A DNA stretch of 64,000 nt. Source: Adenophora triphylla var. japonica. Lineage: Eukaryota > Streptophyta > Magnoliopsida > Asterales > Campanulaceae. Below the pieces are notes generated by a model, which was given only the letters and a program-made list of their open reading frames with translations, did no database searches and had not been told where the DNA came from. Below, one piece after another: positions 34,976 through 45,643 of the stretch. The stretch is taken from the NCBI GenBank assembly GCA_022495995.1, contig JAFEMH010000519.1, positions 434,001-498,000 on the forward strand, read 5' to 3'. Within the stretch, counting starts at the first letter, position 1; each line of letters starts with the position of its first letter. The position numbers and the translations under genes were made by a program.

Positions 34976-35990
34976 CAACTAGAGCCGAGATTAATTTGAC
35001 CTACGCGGGACTTACCTCAGTCACAATTAATCCTACTCCTCTATCCACCACTAAGGAGCTGTAGCCTTCTTCTGTCAGTCATAGCTAGAGGCAGATGTTA
35101 ATACCTTATGAAGCGGGTTTTGCTTCAGTAGTGGTACTAATCAACAATGCCTTTTATCCTCTAGTCTTTTCGATGGCCCCATTTGACATCAAAACAAGCC
35201 AAGCTCTTTGTTCTCTCATTGCTCAACAATTTAGTATCCCACCACTATGTTCTACATTCCCTTGAACGACCATTTTACTATTTAACATCTTATCCTAGAA
35301 TGTTACACCATCTGGGAGGCACACAAAATCATGCGCACACACACAGACACACCAACACTCATCCTACTAATGCATAGTCAAGTGCATGTGCACAATAAGC
35401 CATGAATTCACGGTCCATGTTCATACTGGAAAATGGAAAAAAAAAAGTTGCTGGACCCCATATAACACAGATTGAATCTCAATCACCCATTTCGCCAAAA
35501 AAAAAAAAAATGCGCATCAGAATCGCATGCTGTAACATGGTAGCTCGCCGCCTGCAACACTGTTCCAAATCTTCAAAGTGATTGAAATTATGACCTTAAT
35601 TTTTTTGATAAACATAGAGTGGGTTATATTTGTGTTGTGTTGGTATTTGGTCCCTACATCGCATGTGGTGTTAGTAGATGAAGAATGTGCATGTGATGAT
35701 GAGTCCATGGAAATGCTCCCATCAGTCCATCACTATTTGATACTTATGTGAAACTTACTAAATTAAGAAAGAAATACTGAAAATGAGCTATGGATCAGAA
35801 AATGAAGCCTACTGACATGTGAAAATGGGCCTTTTCTATTTTTGAGTTCAGAAACAGACTTGACATTATCCTAATCCACAACTCACCTATTTTGATCACA
35901 AGTTATTACAGAGCTCTACTGAAAATGGCCAAAAAACGTAGGACATTTACTAGGGAACAAGAGTTGATTAGAGGGAAAATAAAGATTCTA

Positions 35991-36152
35991 CTACCTCGCC
36001 CTATAATAAGTGTTATATTTTTTTGTCCTTTTCAAAAATAAAGAAATAGTTTTAGTGTTATGTTACCATGTCATAAGCAATGTAAAAATAAGTTAACACA
36101 TTTCCTAAAAAATTAACAAGTCAATTGCAACACTTATTATAAGACGGAGAGG
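35991..36152. mobile_element. mariner-type MITE in unit 2 (162 bp)
   Basis: It is flanked by TA and begins CTACCTCGCCCTATAATAAG. Its right end reads TATTATAAGACGGAGAGG. It is orthologous to the MITE at 31662-31849. Confidence 0.75.
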
Positions 36153-37012
36153 TACTTATTTTTCAGTTTTCATGAGAAGTAAGGTCTATTATGAAGAGAG
36201 CTGTGTAGACTAATAGGTGACATAAGTATGGTCACAATCATGTGAAGAGTTGGTTAACCTAACTTAATTCTATAAGTGGTGGTTCTAATGAAGTTAATCA
36301 TGCCCATTATGTTTATGTTTTTTTTCTTAAGTGGAAATATGTCTGTTTCATTAAGCTTTTACCGCAGTTTTTTTTTCTTTCAAGACAACTATTAGGCCGA
36401 ACATACCTAAGACACTTACCCGACTGTGACTTGCACTATTTTTCATGCAATCATGACAAGACATTTCAAAATTTAGAGAGGGTTTGTAACAGGGTATATC
36501 CTTATATGTGTACAAAGTACGCATTAGAGGAAGGGGAGAGAGAGAAAGAGGGGGGGGGAAGGTTGCTGGTTTGTAAATAAAATGCAGAGTCTTATAGGGT
36601 GGTGGTAGAGCTTTAGTTTCTGCTTTTAAAATCGCATGTACATGGGGATACAATTATGTTAAATAAGCCGGTGAACACATATTAGCCTAGTTGAGATTTT
36701 CCATCCACCCATTGTTCCAACTATCTTTTCAGTTTCCCAAATACGGAGTATAAAAGAACTTGTTCACTTTCTCACCTAAAAGACTTGTGTGGAAATGCTA
36801 TATTACCAACACTAATGTTCTATGTGCTCTTGGCCTCTCCAAAGTTTTCTAGATATTTAATGTCAATAATTTAGAAGGTCATTGGTGGAGCTGGTATAAT
36901 TAAGTTACTCTAAAAGAAGCTCAGAAGAAGCCTTATAAGACCACTAGGGAAGCAGTAGAGTTATGTAGACTAGTGACTTTACTATTATAGAACCAGTATT
37001 GGCAATTACATA

Positions 37013-37111
37013 CTCCCCCCGTCCCAAAATGAATGCCCGAAAAATCCAAATTTACTCTTGATCAAGAGAAATTTGAAATTTTTCTGGACATTCATTTTTG
37101 GACGGAGGGAG
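37013..37111. mobile_element. mariner-type MITE in unit 3 (99 bp) with empty site in unit 1
   Basis: Termini CTCCCCCCGTCCCAAAATGA and (complement) CTCCCTCCGTCCAAAAATGA, with TA at 37011-37012 and 37112-37113. Unit 1 at about 21445-21460 reads TTACATACTTTTTATTATG, the uninserted site with a single TA. Confidence 0.9.
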
Positions 37112-38104
37112 TACTTTTTATTATGTAAAAGAGTTCACCATGTTACACGTTATTGCTTGTATTATACCTAGCGAGTGAAGTCTTTACTACTAAGTTCTGA
37201 TAAAATCCATTTTTTTTCTGAGATGGAGACATCTCCTCAGTCATTCCATGGAGACGATTGAAGGTTCCTTCTCAAGGACATGATTAAAATACACCAATTG
37301 TATAAGTACTTAGCGAGGAGGGGTTGGGGTGCGGGAAATTCTTTGGGCTCAAACTGAAGTGGATATTAAATGAAAAATAATGATATCCTGCTAACATGTA
37401 ATGTTTGTTTAGGTGGATTATAAGTTTATAACATGTAGTGTGAGTTTCGGAACTCTAACTAAGATATTGGAATTTCTTGATTGCGTGAAGGACAACAATA
37501 AAGGTTGCGTTTGATAATGAGAGTTAGGTAAACCTTTTAGGGTTAAATGACAAAGATGCTCTATGTACTGGAGAATTGGGAGGCTATGATTCAGGTCCAT
37601 CTCACATGTTTAAGCGGAAGCTTTTATGCCGAGCATGTATGAAATGTCACATGCTATCTACTAGATTTCTATCATGGATTCCGAACTCGACATGGAAACA
37701 TCCTGTTTTTACTACTTGTATACGCTATTCCAAGAAAGTGAATACACCAAACTTTCTTTCTTTCTTCTACATCATCTTTCCCTTCTCTGTAATTTGGTAT
37801 TATTTGAATCTCTCTCTCTCTCTCTCTCTCCCTAGCTATGGTATTCTGTTGGAAATCACTCAGTAGAATCTAACTATTGCAATACTTGCAGCTACTTGCT
37901 ACGTTAGTTATCTTTGGATCTTTTATTGAAAATAGTAATAAAGTACATTCTGTCTTCATGTGTAGGTACATGATTTTAGCATCGTTGTGGGGGGTCATTG
38001 AGCTGTTTTTACTTCCATACATAATTCAATCAGTACAGTCTACACCCCTCAATTTTTGTATTGAATGAACATTAACAACTCATGCATTCATTTGTAAATT
38101 ACTA

Positions 38105-38177
38105 CACCCGTCCCAAAATGAATAATTTTTTTATGATCAAGAAAAAAAAATGGACATTCACTTTGGGACGGAGGGAG
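38105..38177. mobile_element. short mariner-type MITE in unit 3 (73 bp)
   Basis: Ends CACCCGTCCCAAAATGAAT and (complement) CTCCCTCCGTCCCAAAGTGA, flanked by TA. The centre is ATGATCAAG. Confidence 0.8.
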
Positions 38178-38473
38178 TAGCATTTACCCGTATGCGATTG
38201 TTTCTTGTTGACAGATCTGAAATAATTGAACTTGGATTTGTCCTTTGTGCCTCCCTGTTTTAACATTACATGATTTCTATGACTCTATTATGTGATAAGC
38301 ACTTGTTCAGTCTTTCATTAACAGAATATATTAATTTATTTAGTCAAATTTTCTTCAGTAAAAATTTGAAATTTCTAAATGACTGCTTTGGTGTTGGCAT
38401 CAGGACTTCAACTCTTGCAAGCCCGATGTTAGAGTGGAGTATAATATCGTATGGTGCATAAACAGCGAGGCAG

Positions 38474-38729
38474 GATGTGGGATACATGGGACTTCAACAC
38501 GCCCCCTCACGTGTAGGCCGGTAACTTGGCACTACACGTGGACTTCAAACCCAACACGGGCACCCAACACGGGTTAACTTAAGCCCAACATCAACTTGGG
38601 CCACGATACCATGTTAGAATTGGGTCCTCATCCCCTTAAAAGGCCTTGTTAAGGGGTGAGGTTAACCAACCTTATATAGTGGATCATTTATATTCTCCAA
38701 GTTGATGTGGGATACATGGGACTTCAACA
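38474..38729 (-). mobile_element. TRIM retrotransposon (terminal-repeat in miniature), 3' LTR truncated
   Basis: On the minus strand, a 118 bp 5' LTR (38612-38729, TGTTGAAGTCCC to TTCTAACA) is followed by TGGTATCGTGGCCC, a Met-tRNA-like primer-binding site. An interior of about 110 bp then reaches a polypurine tract TGAGGGGGCG directly before the second LTR, of which only about 26 bp remain (38474-38499). Units 1 and 2 lack the insertion (GAGGCAGGTATAGAC at about 33105). It has no coding capacity. Confidence 0.8.
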
Positions 38730-39100
38730 CAGGTAAAGACAGTTCTAATTTGATTCTACTTTCTTTAACAAACATGATTCCGTACGTCTGCTAAATATGT
38801 TTTCAACTCCCCTCCCCGCTCTCTCTTCGCATGTGTGTACTTCCAAATGTAATAGTCTCTTTGTTACACTTATATAAAACCATGCATGTGCATTTAGTTA
38901 CACCAAATGGCTGACAAATCAATCTTTATCACAATGATAATAATCCCCACTTCTAGTAATCTTGTAGACAAAGTGCGTTTCTCCCACATTTTTCGGTCTC
39001 TGCCAAAGGATGGGATATTACACCATCCCACCCAATACCGTTTAAACAGCTCTCCATGGTACGGTTAATAAGGAGATGGTACTATCTCCAGCAGTCACAT

Positions 39101-39320
39101 CACTGGTGGAGCTATGTAGGAGTTAATGGGGGTAATTGCCCCCATTTGATTATTTTTTAAGTAGTACAAATCCTTTAAGAATTTAGGGGGTTTAGTGCAA
39201 TTTATTAGGCCTTACCCCCGTTTGTTTAAAGAAAAAAATGTACTCACTTTTTTGTTGGCCCCCTTTTAATTAGTGAAATTGATTTTTCCCCCTTTAAAAT
39301 AAATTCCGGCTCCGCCACTG
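39101..39320. mobile_element. hAT-type MITE in unit 3 (220 bp)
   Basis: It has a perfect 8 bp target duplication AGTCACAT (39093-39100 and 39321-39328) and ends CACTGGTGGAGC and GGCTCCGCCACTG. It is the best-preserved of the three orthologous copies. Confidence 0.88.
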
Positions 39321-39801
39321 AGTCACATCCCTCTGTGATTTCCATGAGTGTCTTTGGTCTCGAGAGTTTCAGGCATTGCAGATAAGAACTTGAACAACAG
39401 ACATAGTTTTTCTCACTCCTTCCCATCATTTAACGAAGGAATACAAAAAAATGAATACCTGGCATGTCTTGAGTGACCATGACATGCACTAACTACCCCA
39501 GTTGCATTTGTATCTTATTATTGTGATCTTGAAATCTTAAAAGCACTTAAAACAGTTAAACTGCACCTTGCACTGAAGGTTTGAATTCTCAAACATGAAT
39601 TATGAAATCTTTAATCATAGGTTTATGATAAACTAACTTATAATTGTCAAAAACTAATGAAGACATTGTCTGAATCTTGGAGTAATATCACTCTTTGCCG
39701 GGGACCATCAACAGTGACATTCTTACAAGATATAGCACTAACTTAATCTGTTTTCTGCTCTTGCAACGTGCACTTTCTGTTGCCTTAAACCCTACCTATG
39801 C

Positions 39802-39950
39802 TTAACAACAACAAATCCTTAGTCCCAAAATGATTTGGAGTCGGCTAACATGAATCATTAATGAAAGAGGTGAGGGAAAAACAGGAGAGAAAGAAAAAAA
39901 AAGTGAAAGAAGTTAAAAAAAAAAAAAAAAAAAAAAAAAGTGGGAAAACT
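39802..39950 (-). mobile_element. short RTE-tailed retroposon (149 bp)
   Basis: The 10 bp direct repeat CTACCTATGC flanks it (39792-39801 and 39951-39960); unit 1 has a single CTACCTATGC at about 23647. Read on the minus strand it ends in the RTE LINE tail: GTTAGCCGACTCC, then GGGACTAAGGATTTG and (TTG)n. An A-run of about 25 lies at 39915-39939. It is a 5'-truncated LINE or a SINE using the RTE 3' end. Confidence 0.75.
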
Positions 39951-40033
39951 CTACCTATGCATCATCTCTAAAATGGGTATTGTATTGGAATGCATCATTT
40001 TCACTTAATTGTTAACATTTCATTGACGAGTTC

Positions 40034-40110
40034 ATATGACGATTCATGTTAGCCGATCCCAAATTATTTTGGGACTAAGGCTTTCTTCTTATTGCTGTTG
40101 TTGTTTTTCG
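40034..40110 (+). mobile_element. RTE LINE 3'-end fragment
   Basis: GTTAGCCGATCCC and GGGACTAAGGCTTTC followed by a TTG-rich tail match the LINE end at 14795-14868. It is absent from the equivalent place in unit 1. Confidence 0.65.
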
Positions 40111-40513
40111 CATTTCAAGGTCCTTTTCACTTCATCAAGCGCCAATGTTGGAGGCAGATCCACTAAAGGATCAAATATTAATGTCATTTGTTCCCTCATC
40201 TGGAGGATATTCCTTTTTTCTTACTGCATAACATGATATATCCACTTTTTGAACTTTGATGTAGCTGATCTCTTAGGCTGAATCTTAACATTGTCTGCCT
40301 ATCAAGCTAGTGTCGACTTTGACACGTGTTGCAGACACACAGGCCTTCAAAACCCAGAGGTAACATCCAATATTAGATGTAGATTAATCTAAACACTTAT
40401 AAAAGTCTTGATATTCCTCATTCAAAGTCAATGTGGTAACTACCTTACATGACTAAACTCCCTACAGTCTCTTCTTAGGAAATCCTAATCTCGTGTCCAG
40501 ACAAAAACTAATA

Positions 40514-40592
40514 GTCCCTCCGTCCCAAAATGAATGTTTGGAATTAAGGCTTTGTTGTTGTTTGTTTGTTATTCATTTTGGGACAGAGGTAG
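40514..40592. mobile_element. chimeric MITE carrying an RTE tail
   Basis: MITE ends GTCCCTCCGTCCCAAAATGA and TTCATTTTGGGACAGAGGT enclose GGAATTAAGGCTTTGTTGTT, an RTE LINE tail. It occupies the same site as the unit 2 MITE at 34529. Confidence 0.6.
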
Positions 40593-41169
40593 TATATAGG
40601 TCTATAGTTATACCCTGTGTATGCTACTTTGTACAATCTTCATGGTAGATTCTTGTTAGCTAGTAGACCAGGATTGTAACGACCCCAATTTTCATAAATA
40701 AAATAATTCCCAAACATAAATAATGTATCATCAAGAGGGCATCTCAAACGACAACCATAACCCTAAAGAAAACAATCCATAATAAATAGTATTCAAAATT
40801 AACGGCTAGTATAACCCACTAGCTCGCAATGCTTAAAGTATTAAATAAAGCCCTAATCCTCGATCCATGCCACCATCCATGCGACCGATCCACTCCTCTT
40901 ACTCATTACCTGGGAGGGAAAAGAAATAAAGAAAGGGTGAGCGAACAAAGCTCAGTAAGTTCATACGGGATCTCTCCGGGTACTAAGGAAGAGATGACCG
41001 AAACGAACGGAGCCAAACGAATACTCAACGAAAGGTTCAATACAACTTAAAGTACATTTATGAGTACAATAAAGGAAATACTTCTCAAATAAGCAAATTG
41101 TGGCACTATCACAAGAATAATAATGAAGACTGTATACACATAAGTCCGTCAATTCCAAATACGGTACAC

Positions 41170-41345
41170 CTTTTCAGGGCATTCCTTAAATAAGAGACCT
41201 TACGCCTTTTCAGGTCGCTCCTTTATTGAGATAAGACCTTACGCCTTTTCAGGTCGCTCCCTTATTGAGATAAGAGACCTTACGCCCGGTCTCTCCCTTA
41301 TTGAGATAAGAGACCTTACGCCTTTCCAGGGCGCTCCCTTATCAA
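41170..41345. repeat. minisatellite within gypsy LTR
   Basis: Four imperfect units of about 40-45 bp are built from GAGACCTTACGCCTTTTCAG, then GTCGCTCCCTTATTGAGATA. Confidence 0.85.
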
Positions 41346-41999
41346 GATGTATCATGATAATCAAACTACTTCATCAAGTAGTATAAAGTGTCTAAGTCCC
41401 TTTTCAATCAGGTTAGACTATTTCTCATAAAGTCCTTTTCAATCGGACTAATTCTTGTTAAGTCCTTTTCAATCAGATAAAGCTAGCTACATTAAGTTCA
41501 ATTAGATATAGCAATTTCCACATATCATGTTCATAGGTACAAGAACACATTAACAAATCCAATCATCATGGATACCCTTTGAACAACACATATCAAGGGT
41601 AGGAACATTCCAACAGACGTTCGTATCAAAGGAATATTTAGAAACAAAACTACCGGCCACATTGGTAGTAAATACTTTTAATACAATTCATGGAATCCTA
41701 TGTCAAGGATGAATACTTCAAATACTAAATAACGTAATCCCTTACCTCGGCTTGCTTGCACTTCTTGCAATACTAATCCTCGCACGAATCTACAATCATG
41801 CAAAATCATTCTTAGGTACAAGTAATCTCTATTTACTAAGTACCAAAACCTCTTTTAATCCATCTTATTAACCTATGAGTTAGTCTTCTTTAACTCCTTC
41901 TAAGGTTAACTAACCCCCATAAGATTTACCAAACTACCGTAGGGTTTTCCATATTCAATTCCCATCAATACTCTCTCTATTTCACTTTAAACACAATGT

Positions 42000-42180
42000 T
42001 TACACCTTTTCCCAACACACACAAACACACACACTAACCCTAACACACACACACATGCCACCACACACACATACACGCATGCACACATCACACACGCATA
42101 CAACACACAGAGACACGGCACACACACACCCTAACCCTTACACACACAGCCGCCACACACATACACACACAACACACAGA
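42000..42180. repeat. imperfect (AC)n tract
   Basis: CACACA runs are broken by CCCTAA and ATGC words. It lies in the LTR, on the upstream side of the polypyrimidine stretch at about 42530. Confidence 0.85.
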
Positions 42181-42783
42181 AAACCCTAATCTTTCTCAAA
42201 ACCCTAGCATGGATTATTTAGGTCAAAACCATTAAATCACCATGCCCAAACCCTAATTATGATCATTAATGATAGGTTTAACAATTCAAATAACAAAACA
42301 CCTTGATTTTCCAAACCCTAATCTTACTCTTAAACTTTTAGGGTTTCTAGGGTTTTAAATATAAAACCATAACAATGAAGGATTTGATCTTACCTTGGTT
42401 TTAATTAAACTTTTAGGGTTTCTAGGGTTTTAAATCTAAAACCATAACGAAGGATTTGATCTTACCTTGGTTTTAATCCTTGAACACGAATCGACGGAGT
42501 CTTCTTCCTCCTTCCTCTTAGCTGCCGCCTCTCTCTCTCTCTCTTTCTCCCTACGGTTCGGCCGCCTCTCTCTCTCACACGGTTCTCTCTATTTTCTTTT
42601 CTCTGATAAAAATATTATGAGGCTCCTAGGTTTAGAAAGTTGTATTTATAGTTGGGTTTCCAAAACCTAAGCCCAAAAGTAAATCAAGTCCAATACTATA
42701 AAGGTGATCCAAGTTAATATTTCAAGCCCAACTTAACCTAGTCCATCTAGGAAAAGGTAATACAATTCATTAATTAAATAAAA

Positions 42784-42957
42784 CAATTAATAAATTAAAG
42801 AAAAGAATAATAAATAAAATTTAGGGTTATTACATTCTTATCCCTTAAAAGGGTTTGGTCCTCCAAACAACAATTAATAAATTAAAGAAAAGAATAATAA
42901 ATAAAATTTAGGGTTATTACATTCTTACCCCTTAAAAGGGTTTGGTCCTCCAAACCA
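42784..42957. repeat. 87 bp tandem duplication across LTR end and polypurine tract
   Basis: 42784-42870 and 42871-42957 are near-identical. Each includes the LTR terminus GGGTTATTACA and the adjoining CCCTTAAAAGGGTTTGGTCC. Confidence 0.9.
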
Positions 42958-43072
42958 AACGCACTCAATTCAAAAACAGAGCGGGATACGACTCTCGCAT
43001 CTCGCTCTCGAGCTCCCACGTTGCTTCTCTTTTCGTGTGGTTGCTCCATTGCACTTTCACATAAGGAATTAC

Positions 43073-44010
43073 TCATTTCCTCAATATCTGATCTTTCCGA
43101 TCCACAATCTTCACAGCTTGTTCGTCATAACTCAAATCGGCACGAAATCTCAGTTGTCTATACTCAATCACATGGTTTGGGTCGGAAATATACTTCCTCA
43201 ACATCGAGACATGAAACACATTATGCACTCCAGCAAGTACAGGTGGTAAAGCCAACTTATAGGCTACCTGGCCAACTCGCTCCAAAATCTCAAACGGTCC
43301 TACATATTTTGGACTTAACTTCCCACGAATACCAAATCTCATAACTCCCTTGGTTGGTGAAATCTTCAAGAACACATGATCCCCCAACTGAAATTCCAAG
43401 TCTCGTCGTCGGCGGTCTGCATACGACTTTTGTCTACTCTGAGCGGTTAATAACTATTTCCGAATCTGTTGTACGTTATCTTCGGTCGCTTGGACAATCT
43501 CCGGTCCTGTCAATTTTCTCTCACCCACTTCATCCCAACAAGTAGGTGATCTACACTTCCATCATACGGTGCCATACCGATACTAGCATGAAAACTGTTG
43601 TTGTAGGCGAATTCCACTAACGTCAAATGTTCGTCCCAAGTTCCTTGCCAACTCAATGATGTGGCTCTTAACATAACTTCAAGAGTCTGAATGGTTCTTT
43701 CTGACTGTCCGTTTGTCTGCGGGTGAAAAGTTGTACTCATCGTCAACTCGGTACCCAATGCCTGTTGTAGACTCTTCCAAAATTTCGACGTGAACCTCGC
43801 ATCTCGATCGGATACTATCGAAACTGGTATTCCATGTAACCTTACAATTTCATCAACATACAACTTGGCTAATTTCTCGAGCGAATCCGTCACCTTAATT
43901 GCGAGAAAGTGAGCCAACTTCGAGTATGTCCACTATAACCCAAATCGCGTTATGACCTTTCAACGTCTTCGGTAGTCCAACTACTAAATCTATTGCTATG
44001 TTCTCCCATT
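43073..44010 (-). pseudogene. gypsy integrase fragment, frameshifted
   Basis: From right to left: WENIAIDLVVGLPKTLKGHN and IWVIVD (first catalytic region, about 44000-43930), a frame break, then VSDRDARFTSKFWKSLQ (second catalytic aspartate) and TFHPQTNGQSERTIQTLE (third, glutamate) in 43917-43510. A second break follows, and the C-terminal domain MEFQLGDHVFLKISPTKGV through VFHVSMLRKY lies in 43399-43073. It cannot produce a complete protein. Confidence 0.88.
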
Positions 44011-44012
44011 TG

Positions 44013-44258
44013 ATATTGAGTGTTTACTCTTTATTTCCTAAAAGTGATTAAATTCTTATTGGATGCCGACTCTCCGTATTGATTAAATTCTACGATTGTT
44101 GAAGATCGATTACTGGCTAGCGTTACAACAATAATTGATAACTATCCCCAACCCTATGCATCGATTAAATTCTGCTAGTGTTGAAGATCGATTTCTGGTA
44201 TTGATTAAATTCTACTAGTAATTGATATATATATATATCCAAGTCTTCCGCTACGTCA
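44013..44258 (+). repeat. LTR remnant related to the 4690-7246 family
   Basis: It shares GAGTGTTTACTC, GATTAAATTCT and the ending AGTCTTCCGCTACGTCA with the short-element LTRs. Internal repeats of GATTAAATTCT and GTTGAAGATCGAT are present. Confidence 0.55.
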
Positions 44259-45035
44259 GTTTGTATTATTGCCATTTGATTTCTATCCATTTGTATACTC
44301 CCTCAATCAGAATGTGGAATCCACTAGTACATTTTTTAATGGCAATATTAGTACTTCCCAATTGAAATGTGAATAAAAACTCTATATTACTTGTAGAAAT
44401 GTTAATATGAAATATTTTTGTTTGTTTATATCGTAGAAATGGGCAAAGGAAAATAAAAGAAAAGGATATTGATAACAAGTCTATTCAAGTTCGGTGGTTA
44501 GGACCAAAGGACCGTCTATTACTTGAAACACTTGCGGAGGAAAATCAATTGAGTAATAAACCCTCCAACACTTTTAAACACTCAATCTTTGTTCGAGCTG
44601 CTACACTTGTGAAAGAGAAGTTTATTGGATATCAATGTGAGACCAAGCATGTCGAGAATCGTCTAACGAGAATTAAAGGTTTATGTAATACAATTACAAA
44701 GCTTCGTAACAAAATTGGATTTGGATGGGATGATAATATGAAGATGATAACATGTTCACCGGAAAATTAGGATGAGAAAATAACGGTACTATTCTTTACA
44801 TTTTACATTTTAGTAACTTTAATAATTAGTTTATCTACCTGTTTTAGAGTATCCTGATTTGCAAATCCAACTTTCTTGCTTCCAGTTCCTTAGCCTTCCC
44901 CCACATTACCGAATAAAGATACCTTTCTTTGTCTCCTCTTCATTTCTTCCTAACCCCACCATTTATCAGATTGTGAATATCTCATAATGGAGTATGGGGC
45001 GGGATATCTAATGAAATGTATTAGCATTTTATTCC
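44259..45035 (+). pseudogene. Myb/SANT-like DNA-binding domain fragment and flanks
   Basis: 44470-44770 translates as an open stretch containing VRWLGPKDRLLLETLAEE, FKHSIFVRAATLVKEKF and GFGWDDNMKMITC. This order matches the Myb/SANT-like domain of plant transposon-associated and MYB-domain proteins (W, then a Lys-rich helix, then the GxGWD ending). The first ATG in frame is at 44549, after the start of the domain, and no upstream exon is visible. I regard it as a fragment of a transposon accessory gene. 44780-45035 holds nothing recognised. Confidence 0.55.
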
Positions 45036-45492
45036 TGTTAAAGAGCAACACTAACTCTTCCTCTCTCCAAAAAATTACTAGGGTTCTCTAGAAATTATTA
45101 GGGTTCTCTAGAAATTTCTACATACCTTGAGGAGTTTTCAAGAAGCCCCAAATTGAAGACCACCGCCATTGGAGAAAAAGGACGAACCTTCTGAATTTGG
45201 CGTAGAAGGCGACTTGGGCAGATTCATCTAGAGAATTCCTTCACCGACCTAGGATAAGTATAAATAGGTAGCAAGGCTTTTGTGGGTGGGTGGGTGTATT
45301 TTGTGAGAGAAGAACCGTGAGTTGAGTTGTGTGGCTTTCTCCATTGATGAGATATAATCTAGCGTGGTAGTCTAGTAATTGTGTGCAATAAGCATTTGTA
45401 CCTTGTTCTTGTATAATTATTATTAAGTAATAATAATAGTGTTTATTATTATTACTTGTGTGGTTCGCCAATTTGGGTACGGAAATTCAACA
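45036..45492 (+). repeat. 5' LTR of gag-only element
   Basis: It contains a direct repeat AATTATTAGGGTTCTCTAGA (about 45080-45115) and a TATA-like AGTATAAATAG at about 45256. A spaced TTATTA palindrome lies near the end (AATTATTATTAAGTAATAAT, 45416-45435). Confidence 0.88.
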
Positions 45493-45643
45493 AGTGGTAT
45501 CAGAGCGGTACGACCCGGGATCGCGGGAACCGTTGTTGAGGCATTGTTCGGGATCGTTGAAGGTGCACAATAGGAGACTGTGAAGCTCGTGGTAGGAGAC
45601 CAGGCTTACTTGGTGACGTGCACGGAGTCAGTACCAAGTCACG

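Larger units (their letters stand above)
32146..36415. repeat. tandem duplication unit 2
   Basis: It starts with the block GAAGAACCACAATAAAGGTT, which matches about 21760 in unit 1, and ends with AGGCCGAACATACCTAAGAC, which matches about 32115 in unit 1. It contains a (CT)n tract at 32487-32525, the hAT MITE (truncated), two mariner MITEs and the hairpin. No genuine gene is seen; the short ORFs are not shared with the other units. Confidence 0.8.
36470..40674. repeat. tandem duplication unit 3, starts with a copy of the MATE promoter region
   Basis: 36480-36650 matches 20830-20990, including GGGTATATCCTTATAT, the GA tract and GTCTTATAGGGTGGTGGTAG, but no MATE coding sequence lies beside it. 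The unit then follows unit 1 in order until it is cut at 40674 by a gypsy LTR. It contains two unit-specific MITEs, a TRIM and RTE tail insertions. No gene is seen. Confidence 0.8.
40675..42921 (-). repeat. 3' LTR of gypsy element (2.25 kb)
   Basis: It starts TGTAACGACCCC and ends TTATTACA. It contains a minisatellite (41170-41345), AGTCCTTTTCAATC repeats (41396-41485), an AC-rich stretch (42000-42180) and a 74 bp tandem duplication (42331-42475). Its right end is inside an 87 bp tandem duplication, so 42834 is an alternative boundary. Confidence 0.75.
40675..44010 (-). mobile_element. Ty3/gypsy retrotransposon, 5'-truncated, long LTR
   Basis: On the minus strand: the integrase end (44010-43073), a polypurine-like tract, then the 3' LTR (42921 down to 40675). 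Everything upstream of the integrase is missing, and the left-over joins an LTR remnant near 44010. The LTR of about 2.2 kb and the integrase type suit Tekay/Del-like chromoviruses; I did not find a clear chromodomain. Confidence 0.75.

Noticed and set aside
41170..41345. Regularly repeated units suggesting a CRISPR array
   Set aside because: Units are imperfect and directly adjoining without unique spacers, inside a plant LTR; it is a minisatellite.
42000..42180. CCCTAA words suggesting an interstitial telomere repeat
   Set aside because: Only scattered CCCTAA words occur among AC repeats; no tandem CCCTAAA array is present.
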